From NCBI GenBank assembly GCA_002309805.1, contig DBYJ01000004.1, positions 7,925 through 71,924 of the forward strand: a DNA stretch of 64,000 bases, written 5' to 3'. Shown piece by piece: positions 1 to 8,255 of the stretch; the stretch's first letter is position 1, and every line of letters begins with the position of its first letter. A program made the position numbers and the translations under genes. The notes under the pieces were generated by a model. That model was not told where the DNA came from, did no database searches, and saw only the letters and a list, made by a program, of their open reading frames with translations. The DNA is from Bacteroidales bacterium UBA1189. Lineage in GTDB: Bacteria > Bacteroidota > Bacteroidia > Bacteroidales > Bacteroidaceae.

Positions 1-97
1 TCTCTGATTCTGGACACCACACACATCCCCAAAGCATTGGTTTTATACCATCATGCTCCAAATGGCAACTCTCATCACAATATATGTTATATGTCAT
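1..97 (-). CDS. DUF3800-like protein, N-terminal part only (cut by left edge)
   Basis: Reading leftward from ATG at 95-97 the frame stays open to the window edge (32 codons). The peptide begins MTYNIYCDESCHLEHDG and continues to a WGCVWCP segment. A short start, then YxDES followed by a hydrophobic strand, is how DUF3800 proteins begin; the acidic residues resemble a metal-binding RNase H-like nuclease site, a role that is only predicted for the family. A TAATTTTG box (reverse strand, 125-132) about 28 bp upstream could be its -7 element, but I see no matching -33 box. Only the N-terminus is visible, so the family call rests on one motif. Confidence 0.6.
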   Translation of the reverse strand, partial: MTYNIYCDESCHLEHDGIKPMLWGCVWCPESE

Positions 98-610
98 AAT
101 CACTCTGTTTGGATATTATCGCTGCAAAATTACAATTTTTCTTCCACAATCACATACCTTTACTGAATTATTTTGTATAATTTCTGCCCCAAGGGGCACT
201 CAAACCAACAGAAACTATGTGAACGACATCAGCACGCTCGCCGCGCTGTACTTTCCCGAGGCTCAGCCCCGGAGTGTTAACGGATAATGGTTAGAAATTT
301 TGAAAAAAAATTTTGCCGGACCGTGTCCTTGTTAAGTCGGCGTCAGGAAGTTGTCGTACCTTTGCAACGTCTAAGAGATCTTTTAGTGAACAGAGTACAG
401 AGATCAGTGAACAGATGATAGTCTTGTATGCAGTGCACGGCAAACAAAACTATTTTTGACTTCGTCTTATCTTGTCGCGTTCAATGGTCTTTACACCCCC
501 TTCGGTTCCCCCGTTATCGGGGGACAGAAACGGCAAAATGAGCAAGCTCTTTGCTCTCGCTGCTCCAAGATTTCTTAACTCTTAATTATTAACTCTTAAC
601 TAAATCAATC
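98..610. other. Intergenic region with repeats upstream of the HU-family gene
   Basis: I see no convincing gene here; a 67-codon frame at 84-287 overlaps the DUF3800 start and has no family features. A TACCTTTG box (357-364) resembles a Bacteroidota -7 element, but the nearest upstream TTG (329-331) is too far for a good -33 box. Words of the form GATCAGTGAACAG occur at 384-418, a GC hairpin with CCCCCGTTATCGGGGG near 508-523, and inverted TTAACTCTTAA words at 571-600 just before the next gene. Confidence 0.6.
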
Positions 611-1027
611 ATGCCTATCACTTATCAAGTCATCAAGTGCACCAATCCCAAGGGTGCTGAGGGCGTCGATTACGCCACCAACCATGCCGTCAAGACCGGC
701 GACTACGACTTCAAGTCCCTCACCGAGGACATCCAGTTTGCCACCACCGCCACCAAGGCCGACATCGTTGCCGTGCTGACCGCCGCCAAGGAGTTCATCA
801 AGACGCACCTGCTCCAGGGCCAGCGCATCGTGCTCTCTGAGATCGGTGCCCTTCAGGCCAACATCAGCAGCAAGTGCTTCGCGCAGAGCGTCATCTCCAC
901 CGACTCCTTCGAGCCCTCCAGCTACATCAAGAAGGTAAACATCCGCTTCCGCCCCGAGGCCGACCTTCTCAAGTACGTCCGCATGAACCGCCAGCTGAAG
1001 CGCGTGCCGAGTGAGCTGCTGGCGTAA
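611..1027 (+). CDS. HU-related DNA-binding protein
   Basis: A 138-aa protein of the HU-related family common in Bacteroidales ('DNA-binding protein, histone-like'). It is longer than classical HU (about 90 aa). Residues about 40-110 show the HU pattern: helical N-terminal part (KADIVAVLTAAKEFIKTHL), then GQRIVLSEIGALQANI, matching the HU 'G..V.l.g.G.f' strand region, and a C-terminal beta/basic part. It is expected to bind DNA in the nucleoid; the exact role of this subfamily is not known to me. It is followed by the smalltalk peptide gene, a usual neighbour, and flanked on both sides by repeats. Codon use is GC-rich (many GCC, AAG, ATC), suggesting good expression. Confidence 0.85.
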   Translation: MPITYQVIKCTNPKGAEGVDYATNHAVKTGDYDFKSLTEDIQFATTATKADIVAVLTAAKEFIKTHLLQGQRIVLSEIGALQANISSKCFAQSVISTDSFEPSSYIKKVNIRFRPEADLLKYVRMNRQLKRVPSELLA

Positions 1028-1033
1028 AACTCC

Positions 1034-1307
1034 GTGAGTGATCAGTGAACAGAGAACAGATAAATGTTTAGGAGAGTTATCAGTGATCAGTGAACAGTGG
1101 TCAGATGAATGTCCTTCATTCGAATCCTCTGCTATTATCTGTTCACTTTTCACTGATCTCTGTTCACTTTTTACTGATCTCTGTTGAGCTTTGTTCTTCT
1201 GCTGTCGCGATTCGACATAGATTGTGTGGGGCACATCTCTGCTCTCACTGCTCCAGCAGTTCACTGATCACTATTATCTATTCACTAATCACTAATCACT
1301 ATTCACT
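1034..1307. repeat. Dispersed GATCAGTGAACAG-type repeats, direct and inverted
   Basis: The spacer after the HU-family gene is made largely of short words: GATCAGTGAACAG near 1038-1052 and 1084-1098, their inverse (TGTTCACTTTTCACTGATC, TGTTCACTTTTTACTGATC) at about 1140-1190, and CACTAATCACTAATCAC at about 1281-1307. The same word occurs upstream of the HU gene at 384-418. RNA from this segment could fold into a long imperfect hairpin. No family features are visible in the 74-codon plus frame (1090-1314) or the 219-codon minus frame (605-1264), so I treat them as non-coding. Confidence 0.7.
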
Positions 1308-1403
1308 ATGCTAAAATCTCTTCCATGGAAAAAGATTCTCGAAATCCTTGTGGCCATACTGACGGCCATCATCGGTGCCCTGACGTTCCACAGCTGCCGC
1401 TGA
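1308..1403 (+). CDS. Smalltalk protein (31 aa)
   Basis: A 31-codon gene starting MLKSLPWKKILEILVAIL, with one hydrophobic helix (about residues 10-25) and a short polar end (HSCR). It fits the tiny 'smalltalk' family usually found just downstream of HU-related genes in Bacteroides and Prevotella: a short basic or aromatic N-terminus, a single transmembrane-like helix rich in A, I and G, and total length near 30. The function is unknown. The start codon lies at the end of the repeat spacer, and a terminator follows about 50 bp after the stop. The family call rests on size, composition and position, so it is good but not certain. Confidence 0.7.
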   Translation: MLKSLPWKKILEILVAILTAIIGALTFHSCR

Positions 1404-1453
1404 GCCGTGCCGCACCCCCTCTAAGGACACTTGTCCTTGCCCTCATCGCCCTC

Positions 1454-1478
1454 GCCCTCCTGGGTTGAGGGCGTTTTT
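1454..1478 (+). terminator. Rho-independent terminator after the HU/smalltalk unit
   Basis: Stem GCCCTC (1454-1459), loop of 7, GAGGGC (1467-1472), then GTTTTT. It ends the HU-smalltalk transcript. A 13-bp copy of its right half (TGAGGGCGTTTTT) recurs at 3592-3604 beyond hipBA. Confidence 0.75.
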
Positions 1479-1626
1479 CCGCATCACTTGCAAAAGCCGG
1501 GTTTTTTTGAAAAAAACTAAACACTGGGTTTTACTGGTGAGCCATAAAAACAACTCATTTTTACTTCCGAAGCTTAAGTCATAATCGTTGTGTTGGCAAT
1601 GATTTGCCAATTTTTTGTATTTTATC

Positions 1627-1657
1627 TTTGCATTTACAATTTTTATTTGTACCTTTG
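1627..1657 (+). promoter_or_regulatory. Bacteroidota promoter for hipBA
   Basis: TTTG at 1627-1630, a 19-bp spacer and TACCTTTG at 1650-1657 match the Bacteroidota sigma-ABfr consensus exactly. The hipB start codon is 29 bp further on, leaving a short leader. Confidence 0.75.
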
Positions 1658-1686
1658 CAACCGAAATACATAAGACATATGACAAT

Positions 1687-1989
1687 ATGTGGACAGAACT
1701 CAGTGATACAGCCATATTGAAGAAGCTCGGAACCAGGGTGAAAGCCTATCGTATAGCAAAAGGAATGAAGCAGCAGGAACTGGCTGACGAGTCAGGTGTT
1801 GGTGTCAGTACCATCGCCAAGATTGAAAATGGGCAATCCGTTGCCCTCTCGCTACTTGTCACCGTCATGAGGACGCTTGGGTTACTGGAAAACTTCGACC
1901 TGCTTGTTCCTGAACAAAAGCCATCTCCCATAGAGTTGTTAAGAACGCAGGGGAAACAGGTGAAACGTGTAAGAACCAGAAAGGAATAG
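1687..1989 (+). CDS. hipB: HipB-like XRE-family antitoxin
   Basis: A 100-aa helix-turn-helix protein, the expected antitoxin and autorepressor partner of HipA. Residues about 12-70 form a Cro/C1 domain: LGTRVKAYRIAKGMKQQELA, then SGVGVSTIAKIENG (recognition helix). The C-terminus is short and basic (KQVKRVRTRKE). The frame can be extended upstream to 1615, but that would cross the promoter and add a hydrophobic stretch; ATG 1687, 29 bp after the -7 box, is the better start. It ends 3 bp before hipA, so the two are surely co-transcribed. Autoregulation is known for HipBA systems and inferred here. Confidence 0.85.
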   Translation: MWTELSDTAILKKLGTRVKAYRIAKGMKQQELADESGVGVSTIAKIENGQSVALSLLVTVMRTLGLLENFDLLVPEQKPSPIELLRTQGKQVKRVRTRKE

Positions 1990-1992
1990 GCT

Positions 1993-3297
1993 ATGGATCA
2001 GATACCTGTCATACAGATATATCTGTGGGGCAACCTGGTGGGAGCCCTGTCGTGGGATGATGAAAGGGGCTATGCAGATTTCCAGTTTGACGACCGTTTT
2101 CGCAGGTCTGGATTAGACATCGCACCCCTAATGATGCCATTGGCAGGAACCCGTGGCGTTGTCTCGTTTCCCACAAATGCAAGAACGAAGTGTTTCAGCG
2201 GCCTTCCTGGTTTGATAGCCGACGCCCTTCCCGATAAGTTTGGTAGCCAACTCATCACGGAATGGTTCGCCCAGCAAGGCAAGACAGAGGACATGATTAC
2301 TCCGCTCGACCGTCTGTGCTATGTTGGCAAACGAGCAATGGGCGCCTTGGAGTTTGTACCCGCCGCCCATGTGAAGGGCGTAAACGAATCGACAGAAATC
2401 TTCATTCGGGAACTGATGGCATTGTCTGAGTCCATCTTCAAGGAACGGAGCAAGTTTCAGGAACTGATTCGGCAGAACGACAAGTCGATTCTCGACATCC
2501 TTAAAGTCGGGACGTCTGCTGGCGGTGCGAAGCCAAAGGCAATTATTGCATTCAATGAAGAAACAGGAGAAGTGCGCTCAGGCCAGGTGCCTGCACCTGA
2601 GGGTTTTTCATATTGGCTGTTGAAGTTCGATGGAGGCTCTTATAGTGAGCACAATGAGATAACCGATAATCCACAAGGCATCGGAAACATAGAATATGCC
2701 TACTACAAGATGGCTACTGCCTGCGGCATCACCATGTCGGAATGTCGTTTGTTACAGGAAGGCGACTGCAACCATTTCATGACCCGTCGTTTTGACAGAA
2801 CACCCTCAGGAGAGAAAATTCACATGCAGACGGCTGCCGGCATCGCCCATTTAGACAGGGACGTGCGCCATTCGTACGAAGAGTTGTTTGGCGTATTGCG
2901 ACGACTGGAGTTGAACTATAAGGACTTCGAGCAACTATACCGCCGAATGGTGTTCAATGTCATAGCACGTAACCACGATGACCACACCAAGAATTTTTCT
3001 TTCCTCATGGATAAGACTGGTCATTGGTCGTTTGCTCCTGCATACGACATCTGCTACTCGTACAACCCTGCTGGACGATGGACAAGCCGTCACCAGCTTT
3101 CACTCAACAGCAAGACCGATGATTTCACGCGGAAGGATTTGTTGGCTGTAGCACAGAACATCGGCATACGCGATGCCAACCACATCATTGAGAAGGTTCG
3201 TTCATCTGTCGCTTCTTGGCCTGACACAGCAAAAGATTGTGGAGTAAGACCAGAGCACATCGAAGCTATCGGTAAAACTCTGCTGCTGAATATCTAA
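1993..3297 (+). CDS. hipA: HipA-family serine/threonine kinase toxin
   Basis: A 434-aa protein of normal HipA length. HipA kinases phosphorylate targets such as glutamyl-tRNA synthetase and cause growth arrest. The N-terminal HipA_N part (about 1-115) includes GLPGLIADALPDKFG, a hallmark of the family. The kinase core includes SAGGAKPKAI (P-loop-like, about 174-183), a WLLKFDGG strand with the ATP-binding lysine, a catalytic loop NHDDHTKN near residue 327 and the metal-binding AYDICYSYN. All key residues appear present, so the toxin looks intact. It follows hipB by 3 bp under a shared promoter. The target in this organism is unknown. Confidence 0.9.
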   Translation: MDQIPVIQIYLWGNLVGALSWDDERGYADFQFDDRFRRSGLDIAPLMMPLAGTRGVVSFPTNARTKCFSGLPGLIADALPDKFGSQLITEWFAQQGKTEDMITPLDRLCYVGKRAMGALEFVPAAHVKGVNESTEIFIRELMALSESIFKERSKFQELIRQNDKSILDILKVGTSAGGAKPKAIIAFNEETGEVRSGQVPAPEGFSYWLLKFDGGSYSEHNEITDNPQGIGNIEYAYYKMATACGITMSECRLLQEGDCNHFMTRRFDRTPSGEKIHMQTAAGIAHLDRDVRHSYEELFGVLRRLELNYKDFEQLYRRMVFNVIARNHDDHTKNFSFLMDKTGHWSFAPAYDICYSYNPAGRWTSRHQLSLNSKTDDFTRKDLLAVAQNIGIRDANHIIEKVRSSVASWPDTAKDCGVRPEHIEAIGKTLLLNI

Positions 3298-3909
3298 GTA
3301 TTTCAGCTTCCAGAAAACAAGAAAAACTGTTGTGCAGCAATCATCTTAACAAGGATGATAAGCTGTTGTTATTGTGGCACTATTCGTTTTTTAGACTTGA
3401 AAAGCCGGGGTTTTTGCTCACGAAGTATGTGATGTCTCTGCAAGAGATAAAGATGTGAGGTAGTTGTTTTACCTAAATGTTGCATTTAAGGGAAAAGAGC
3501 CTCCTCGCATCTGGCAAGGACTAAAAGTCCGACACATACTGCGTGAGGTTTTTATGGTTTTTGTAAAAAACTAATCAAAGAGGCTTACGGGTGAGGGCGT
3601 TTTTCAAGCCTGCAAGAAAAAAGAATAAGGTTGCAGCATTGACAGAGGGAGCAGGCTTTTTATATAGTTCAGTTTATAAAAATGGCTCATTTTGTAAATC
3701 AAACTTTATAAGATGGTTTTTTCTAAATGAATGGCCGTGTCCGTTGCAATCCCTGTTATTCCCTTTGAAGTGGACTTGTAGCTTCTTCCTTTTTTCTGAA
3801 GCTGGGGATTGAAAATCCCCTTCTCACCGCAGCCGGATTACAAATCCGCCTGAACGGGCAACGTTCATTCAAAAGGGAGTCATAGCCTTCTCTTATGTAT
3901 TGTCAGATA
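3298..3909. other. Intergenic region with hairpins and REP-like pieces
   Basis: No credible gene is visible; the 73-codon frame at 3591-3812 overlaps repeats. Contents: a GGACT/AGTCC hairpin near 3519-3532; the word TGAGGGCGTTTTT (3592-3604) also found before hipBA; and near 3804-3862 two hairpins, GGGGATTGAAAATCCCC and CGGATTACAAATCCG, followed by CTGAACGGGCAACGTTCATT. The latter resembles widely scattered intergenic palindromes of Bacteroidota and may be the remnant of a mobile element. Confidence 0.55.
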
Positions 3910-4422
3910 TTATCTTTTTGTTTCAGAAGCATCTCGCCGCCATTCTTTAAAAGTAGTAGAATGAGTAACAGAAATGCGAGCTTTTTCCAGAAGACCTAAT
4001 AGCTGGTTATAAGTAGAGTGATTTTGGAAAGATGCAAGATACACTCCGTTCTCCTGTTCATAGAATGTTATGCTAGTTCCTTTTGGTAGGAAAGACATTA
4101 CAGCAGGCCATAGGATTACCTGTAAATTTGGTTCGCCGAGATAGCTTATCGTTAACATAAAGTGCTCTTCATGAGAATAATTCTTTAACATTGTTGTATT
4201 ATACTCCTTCAGTCTTTTCATTGCATCTGGCTTCAATACGGAGATAGCCATAAAAGAGTCTTCTATATAAACAGAGTCAATAATACAGAACTCTGCAATT
4301 TCAGTCACATCTAAATACGGCTCTTCAGATGTGTTTACCCATTTTTCTTTTAGAACATCGTTTTTACAGCAACTTATAATAAGAATAGTAATAGAGATTA
4401 AAGGAAAAAAAAACTTTTTCAT
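3910..4422 (-). CDS. Small hypothetical lipoprotein
   Basis: A 170-aa protein starting MKKFFFPLISITILIISCC: a basic N-terminus, hydrophobic core and a lipobox-like IISC at residues 15-18, so it is predicted to be a lipoprotein. The rest is soluble, with a region of beta-strand character (FMLTISYLGEPNLQVILWP) and a charged C-terminus (EWRRDASETKR). I do not recognise the family. It sits 30 bp downstream of the 701-aa lipoprotein gene on the same strand and is probably co-transcribed with it. The DNA is AT-rich compared with the genes beyond 12.8 kb. One possibility is an inhibitor or accessory protein of its neighbour, but nothing in the sequence shows this. Confidence 0.6.
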   Translation of the reverse strand: MKKFFFPLISITILIISCCKNDVLKEKWVNTSEEPYLDVTEIAEFCIIDSVYIEDSFMAISVLKPDAMKRLKEYNTTMLKNYSHEEHFMLTISYLGEPNLQVILWPAVMSFLPKGTSITFYEQENGVYLASFQNHSTYNQLLGLLEKARISVTHSTTFKEWRRDASETKR

Positions 4423-4452
4423 AGTGTTTTTTATATTTTTTATTATTCAATT

Positions 4453-6561
4453 TTAATTAGAAATCTGATTAAGAATGAGAGATGATAGACGAATCCAGTC
4501 CCCTTCATAAGGCATAAATACATTTTCTTTTTCAATGCATCCTCTAAAAGAAATCTCTTTCAAATATTCGTAATTGGATGGTAATACCTCACTCATCAAA
4601 AAACAAGCGAATAACTCTTTTTCAAAAACTTTTTCAATAATACAAGGCAAGACAATATCAATATTATTACTCACAAATGAGTAGAGTTTATGATATTCAG
4701 GGCATTTCATGAGATCTTTAGGATTACTGACAAAAGAAAGAGGTGCTAATGAACAAACATAAGTCCATTGTTCAAACAGATAATTAAAGTCTTTAATTAC
4801 ATCTTTTGGAATTGTTGTAAGAACTTCTTTCAATTTATTTTTGTCATTACTATTAATCTCGATTTGTTCAATTGTTATTTTAGCCTTTGAGTGTTTTTCT
4901 GTTGGAATAGGTCTATAATAATATAAGATAGTCCCATATGTGTTACATTCTAACGCATCTCTTGGGTGAAAAAGACGACGGCTGCTCCAACCGGCTTTAC
5001 TTTCCCATCCATATCCGTGCGGATAGATAGAATTAGAATTATTACGTATAGAGGCATGCGTTAAATGTGAATCGCTATATCCCCAAAGAGCAACTGCCGC
5101 ATTACTTTCGTTTGCACCTACCCGAGTGTAACCACGCCATGCGAAATAGTTATCAAAACTTTCTAAGTCATTGGAAACATTATAATTAAATGGGTACATA
5201 GTAGGGGGCCACACATAAGTCAGCAAATCCCCCGCCCACCCAATACAATTATAATCATCTGAGTATTCCCCTGAACATATTGCATCATAATAATTTAAGT
5301 CGGGAAAACCTGACATATCTGGGAAAAACGGCAATCCCAAATAAACATCACAAGTTCCAGTCGGTGAGTTAGAGGCAGATTTAAAGATATGCGCCTCGGG
5401 GATGCTGCTCGTAGAACTTGCAAGTATTCTTGCATTTTTGTCCCAAATATAATCACCATTAAAAGGAAAATCGTCATTCCTATATCCTATGGGAGAAGGG
5501 TCGGACGTTCCATTCTCCAAAAAAAGAATGGGATCAACTCCATTTGTGTTACAACAAGTAAAGTAATTCAAACTTCCCGAAAAATAAGGAGCTTCCATTT
5601 GTATATTATACCCAGAAACCGCAACATAAGGATAAGTGGTGGGTGTATTGTTACCCTTTTTCAACGTAAGCGTTGCGACACATGCTGAATTATTATTCCA
5701 TTTTCTTAAATGTACATAAGTTGTTCCTTGAGGAATGGTTGTCGAGAACGTTACGTTGCTTGTTGGCAAACACAAATGAGACATAATCGCCCCAGAATTC
5801 TCATGATAAATATCGACAACAACAGCTCCTGTTGCCGAGGATATCGTAACGGTTAATGTCGTTGAAGTAGAACTATAGACAGTTTTTGTTGTTGTATAAT
5901 TAACAGGGCAGTTCAATTCATATTGATATTGCATGGCTGCTGTATAGGGCGACGGAACAAGAATTGAACTTTCAGATCTTGTTTCAAGAAAAGAATTATC
6001 TAAATAACCGCTCGGCTTATATTCTGAAACGATATCATTCATCATCCTGTCATATTCAAAAGAAGGAATAAAACACTCCTTCACATCTAATGCGCCATTT
6101 ATCGTTTCAATTTCAGGAAGCTCATCAAGTGAAGAATAAAAACCGATTATATTTTTGCCCTTCACAAGTGGTACAGGAATCCTCGTCCCTTGATTCGAAC
6201 AAAAATAAACGCTTTGCCAACCTTCGATATGTGGAACAAACTTTCCTTCGACAGGAATATCATTACATACAAAAGAATACTCTGCATTGTTAGCAGGCAT
6301 TATCCAAAGGCCCAAATAGTAATCATTAGTTTCAGGCGCAAAGACTTCGAAAAGTTGCATTTCTTTTTCATTGTAAAATCCGATACCAGATTTTGCAAAT
6401 TGAATATCTCCAGTATTGTTCTCGCTCCTGCTTATTGCCTTATAAGTGTCAGGAGCATAGTTCGTCTCTTGACGAATGATGCCCTCATCACAATTTTCCT
6501 GATTGCAGGAAACCATAACTAACAGCAAAAGAGTTGCTGCAAAAATAGTGCTTTTTTTCAT
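4453..6561 (-). CDS. Large lipoprotein with a Cys/His hydrolase-like C-terminal domain
   Basis: A 701-aa lipoprotein. ATG 6561 gives MKKSTIFAATLLLLVMVSC with a clear lipobox (MVSC); the frame runs 28 codons further upstream but without signal-peptide logic. Residues about 30-400 are beta-rich and of unknown family. Around residue 437 is YNCIGWAGD, followed by VALWGYSD and HLTHASIR (about 498), then HGYGWESKAG and HPRDAL. This order, C-I-x-W-A then T-H-A and G-W-x-S-K-x-G, resembles a family of Cys/His hydrolase-like domains (I believe DUF7689). The enzymatic role is inference. A strong hairpin separates it from the upstream BspA-like gene, so it probably has its own promoter. Confidence 0.65.
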   Translation of the reverse strand: MKKSTIFAATLLLLVMVSCNQENCDEGIIRQETNYAPDTYKAISRSENNTGDIQFAKSGIGFYNEKEMQLFEVFAPETNDYYLGLWIMPANNAEYSFVCNDIPVEGKFVPHIEGWQSVYFCSNQGTRIPVPLVKGKNIIGFYSSLDELPEIETINGALDVKECFIPSFEYDRMMNDIVSEYKPSGYLDNSFLETRSESSILVPSPYTAAMQYQYELNCPVNYTTTKTVYSSTSTTLTVTISSATGAVVVDIYHENSGAIMSHLCLPTSNVTFSTTIPQGTTYVHLRKWNNNSACVATLTLKKGNNTPTTYPYVAVSGYNIQMEAPYFSGSLNYFTCCNTNGVDPILFLENGTSDPSPIGYRNDDFPFNGDYIWDKNARILASSTSSIPEAHIFKSASNSPTGTCDVYLGLPFFPDMSGFPDLNYYDAICSGEYSDDYNCIGWAGDLLTYVWPPTMYPFNYNVSNDLESFDNYFAWRGYTRVGANESNAAVALWGYSDSHLTHASIRNNSNSIYPHGYGWESKAGWSSRRLFHPRDALECNTYGTILYYYRPIPTEKHSKAKITIEQIEINSNDKNKLKEVLTTIPKDVIKDFNYLFEQWTYVCSLAPLSFVSNPKDLMKCPEYHKLYSFVSNNIDIVLPCIIEKVFEKELFACFLMSEVLPSNYEYLKEISFRGCIEKENVFMPYEGDWIRLSSLILNQISN

Positions 6562-6625
6562 AATTGTAATTACTTTAGATGGTTTTTCCGTTTTGATGTC
6601 GCTATAAGCAAAGAGGAAAACGATA

Positions 6626-6670
6626 CACTCTATGAGAAACCGCAAGCGAACCGCGGTCTCTCATAGAGTG
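6626..6670 (-). terminator. Hairpin after the BspA-like gene
   Basis: Arms ACTCTATGAGAxACCGC and GCGGTxTCTCATAGAGT form a stem of about 17 bp around a short loop, 17 bp past the BspA-like stop codon. On the minus strand the stem is followed by a modest T tract (CGTTTTCC). It probably terminates the BspA-like transcript. Confidence 0.65.
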
Positions 6671-6686
6671 AGTTTGGTATGCTGCA

Positions 6687-8204
6687 TTACTTCACCAGCA
6701 CCTTCTTCCCGTTGCGGATAAGGATGCCCTTCTGCGTGCCATCCACAGGACGGCCCTGCAGGTCGTAGAGGCGTTCGGCAGATTCGGCATCCAGCGTGGC
6801 AGACGTGACGCCTGTCTCACCACCATGTACCGCTTCGCCTGTGGGCTCTTCCTCTATCACCTTGAAGTTCTTCCAATAAGAGGCCTTCTCGTAGAATGCC
6901 TTACTGCCCTGGGGGACATGCAAGGTGCAGTTGTAGTTGAATGTCTTTTCACCGATTGTAAAGGGCTTTATCGCGTTGCAATAGATATGGCCCGTACGAG
7001 GCATGTCCTTGAAAGCCTCATCGCCAATCTTGGCCATACCCTCAGGCAGGGTAATGGATGCTAGGGCTGTGCAGCCTGCGAAGGCCTCAACCCCTATGTT
7101 TGTGACGGCCTCTGGGAACACAATCGATGTTAACCTCTGACAACCACGGAAAGCAAAATTATCTATTTGTTTGAGTTTCTTGGGCAGTTCCATGTCCATT
7201 AAGGTCGTACAATTCTGAAAGGCAGATTCTCCAATGTATGTGACATTGTCAGGAATTTCAATATAGGGTAAGCCAGTACAGCCGCCGAAGGCATTGTGTT
7301 CGATTGTCTTTAAGCTGCTCGGAAGCGTGACGGCAGAAAGTTCTTTACAGCCAGATAGGACTCCGTCGTTTAACACCGTTACGCCTTCGGGTATTACAAT
7401 ACAGGACAATTTGAAACAGTCGCCGAAAGCTCCGCCTCCTATTTCGGTAACGCTCTCGGGGATGTTGATTTTCCGAAGATTATCGCAATATGCGAAAGCA
7501 AGACTACCAATGGATGTGATCGTATTCGGGAGAGAGACCGACTGCAGATAATAGCAATACCTGAACGAACTACGCCCAATCTCATTTACCTGATACGTCA
7601 TTCCCTCGTAAGTAAGTTCTGAAGGAATGACCACATCTAGCGGATAGTCCCGCTCATAAATCATCCAGCCCATCCTATGCGTGACCGTCCTGCCGTTCTG
7701 GATACAATAATCGGGCTTTACGGTATTCGCATATCCTTTATTCAGCCGATAATACGTACTATCGATGTACACATACTGACCTTCGGGCCAATGCGTCTTG
7801 AATTCGAATTCTCCTCTCCACCAGCATTTGTTCCAGAAAACGTTCAACGTATAATGCCCGTTGGGGAATCCGAGAAAATTTAGCTGGATGTCAATTGAAG
7901 GACGGCTAATATCCTTTTTGTAAACGATATCATTGTTTTCTCCCATGATGACAACCGTTGTGGAATCGCGTTTCCCCAATATGGCAAGGCGTTGGTAATA
8001 AAAGGGATCTATATGACCCACGAAAATGGCATCATCACTCGATATCCATGCCTTCAGGCTGTCGACAGGCTGGCCGTCATCGTTCAACAACTCGATATCT
8101 TTCTGCCCATCCCAGTTATTCCACCAACTATCATTGGTGGTCTGCGCATGAACAGTTCCTGCAAATAACAGCAGAGTAAGAAGGAAATAAAAACATTTTT
8201 TCAT
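6687..8204 (-). CDS. BspA-like leucine-rich-repeat secreted protein
   Basis: A 505-aa exported protein (signal MKKCFYFLLTLLLFAGTVHA). Residues about 25-140 resemble DUF3244, with GHYTLNVFWNKCWWRGEFEF matching the WWxGEF end of the separate DUF3244 protein encoded at 10173-10553. From about 190 to 430 there are eight or so LRR_5/BspA repeats of about 23 aa (for example LPNTITSIGSLAFAYC, IPESVTEIGGGAFGDC). The C-terminal tail RLYDLQGRPVDG...NGKKVLVK is shared with the large secreted protein at 57.1-60.6 kb and probably serves as a surface-sorting or anchoring signal. BspA-type proteins bind host matrix proteins or other bacteria; the ligand here is unknown. Confidence 0.85.
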   Translation of the reverse strand: MKKCFYFLLTLLLFAGTVHAQTTNDSWWNNWDGQKDIELLNDDGQPVDSLKAWISSDDAIFVGHIDPFYYQRLAILGKRDSTTVVIMGENNDIVYKKDISRPSIDIQLNFLGFPNGHYTLNVFWNKCWWRGEFEFKTHWPEGQYVYIDSTYYRLNKGYANTVKPDYCIQNGRTVTHRMGWMIYERDYPLDVVIPSELTYEGMTYQVNEIGRSSFRYCYYLQSVSLPNTITSIGSLAFAYCDNLRKINIPESVTEIGGGAFGDCFKLSCIVIPEGVTVLNDGVLSGCKELSAVTLPSSLKTIEHNAFGGCTGLPYIEIPDNVTYIGESAFQNCTTLMDMELPKKLKQIDNFAFRGCQRLTSIVFPEAVTNIGVEAFAGCTALASITLPEGMAKIGDEAFKDMPRTGHIYCNAIKPFTIGEKTFNYNCTLHVPQGSKAFYEKASYWKNFKVIEEEPTGEAVHGGETGVTSATLDAESAERLYDLQGRPVDGTQKGILIRNGKKVLVK

Positions 8205-8255
8205 AATACATCCTTTTTAAATTATGTGACAATAAATAATATTAGTATAAAACCA

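Noticed and set aside
84..287. 67-codon frame at the left end
   Set aside because: Overlaps the start of the DUF3800 gene on the other strand and has no recognisable features.
605..1264. 219-codon minus-strand frame across the HU-family gene
   Set aside because: Part repeat-derived (repeated QRSVKSE) and part antisense shadow of the HU-related gene.
3591..3812. 73-codon frame after hipA
   Set aside because: Overlaps a duplicated terminator half and REP-like hairpins; no family features, poor start context.
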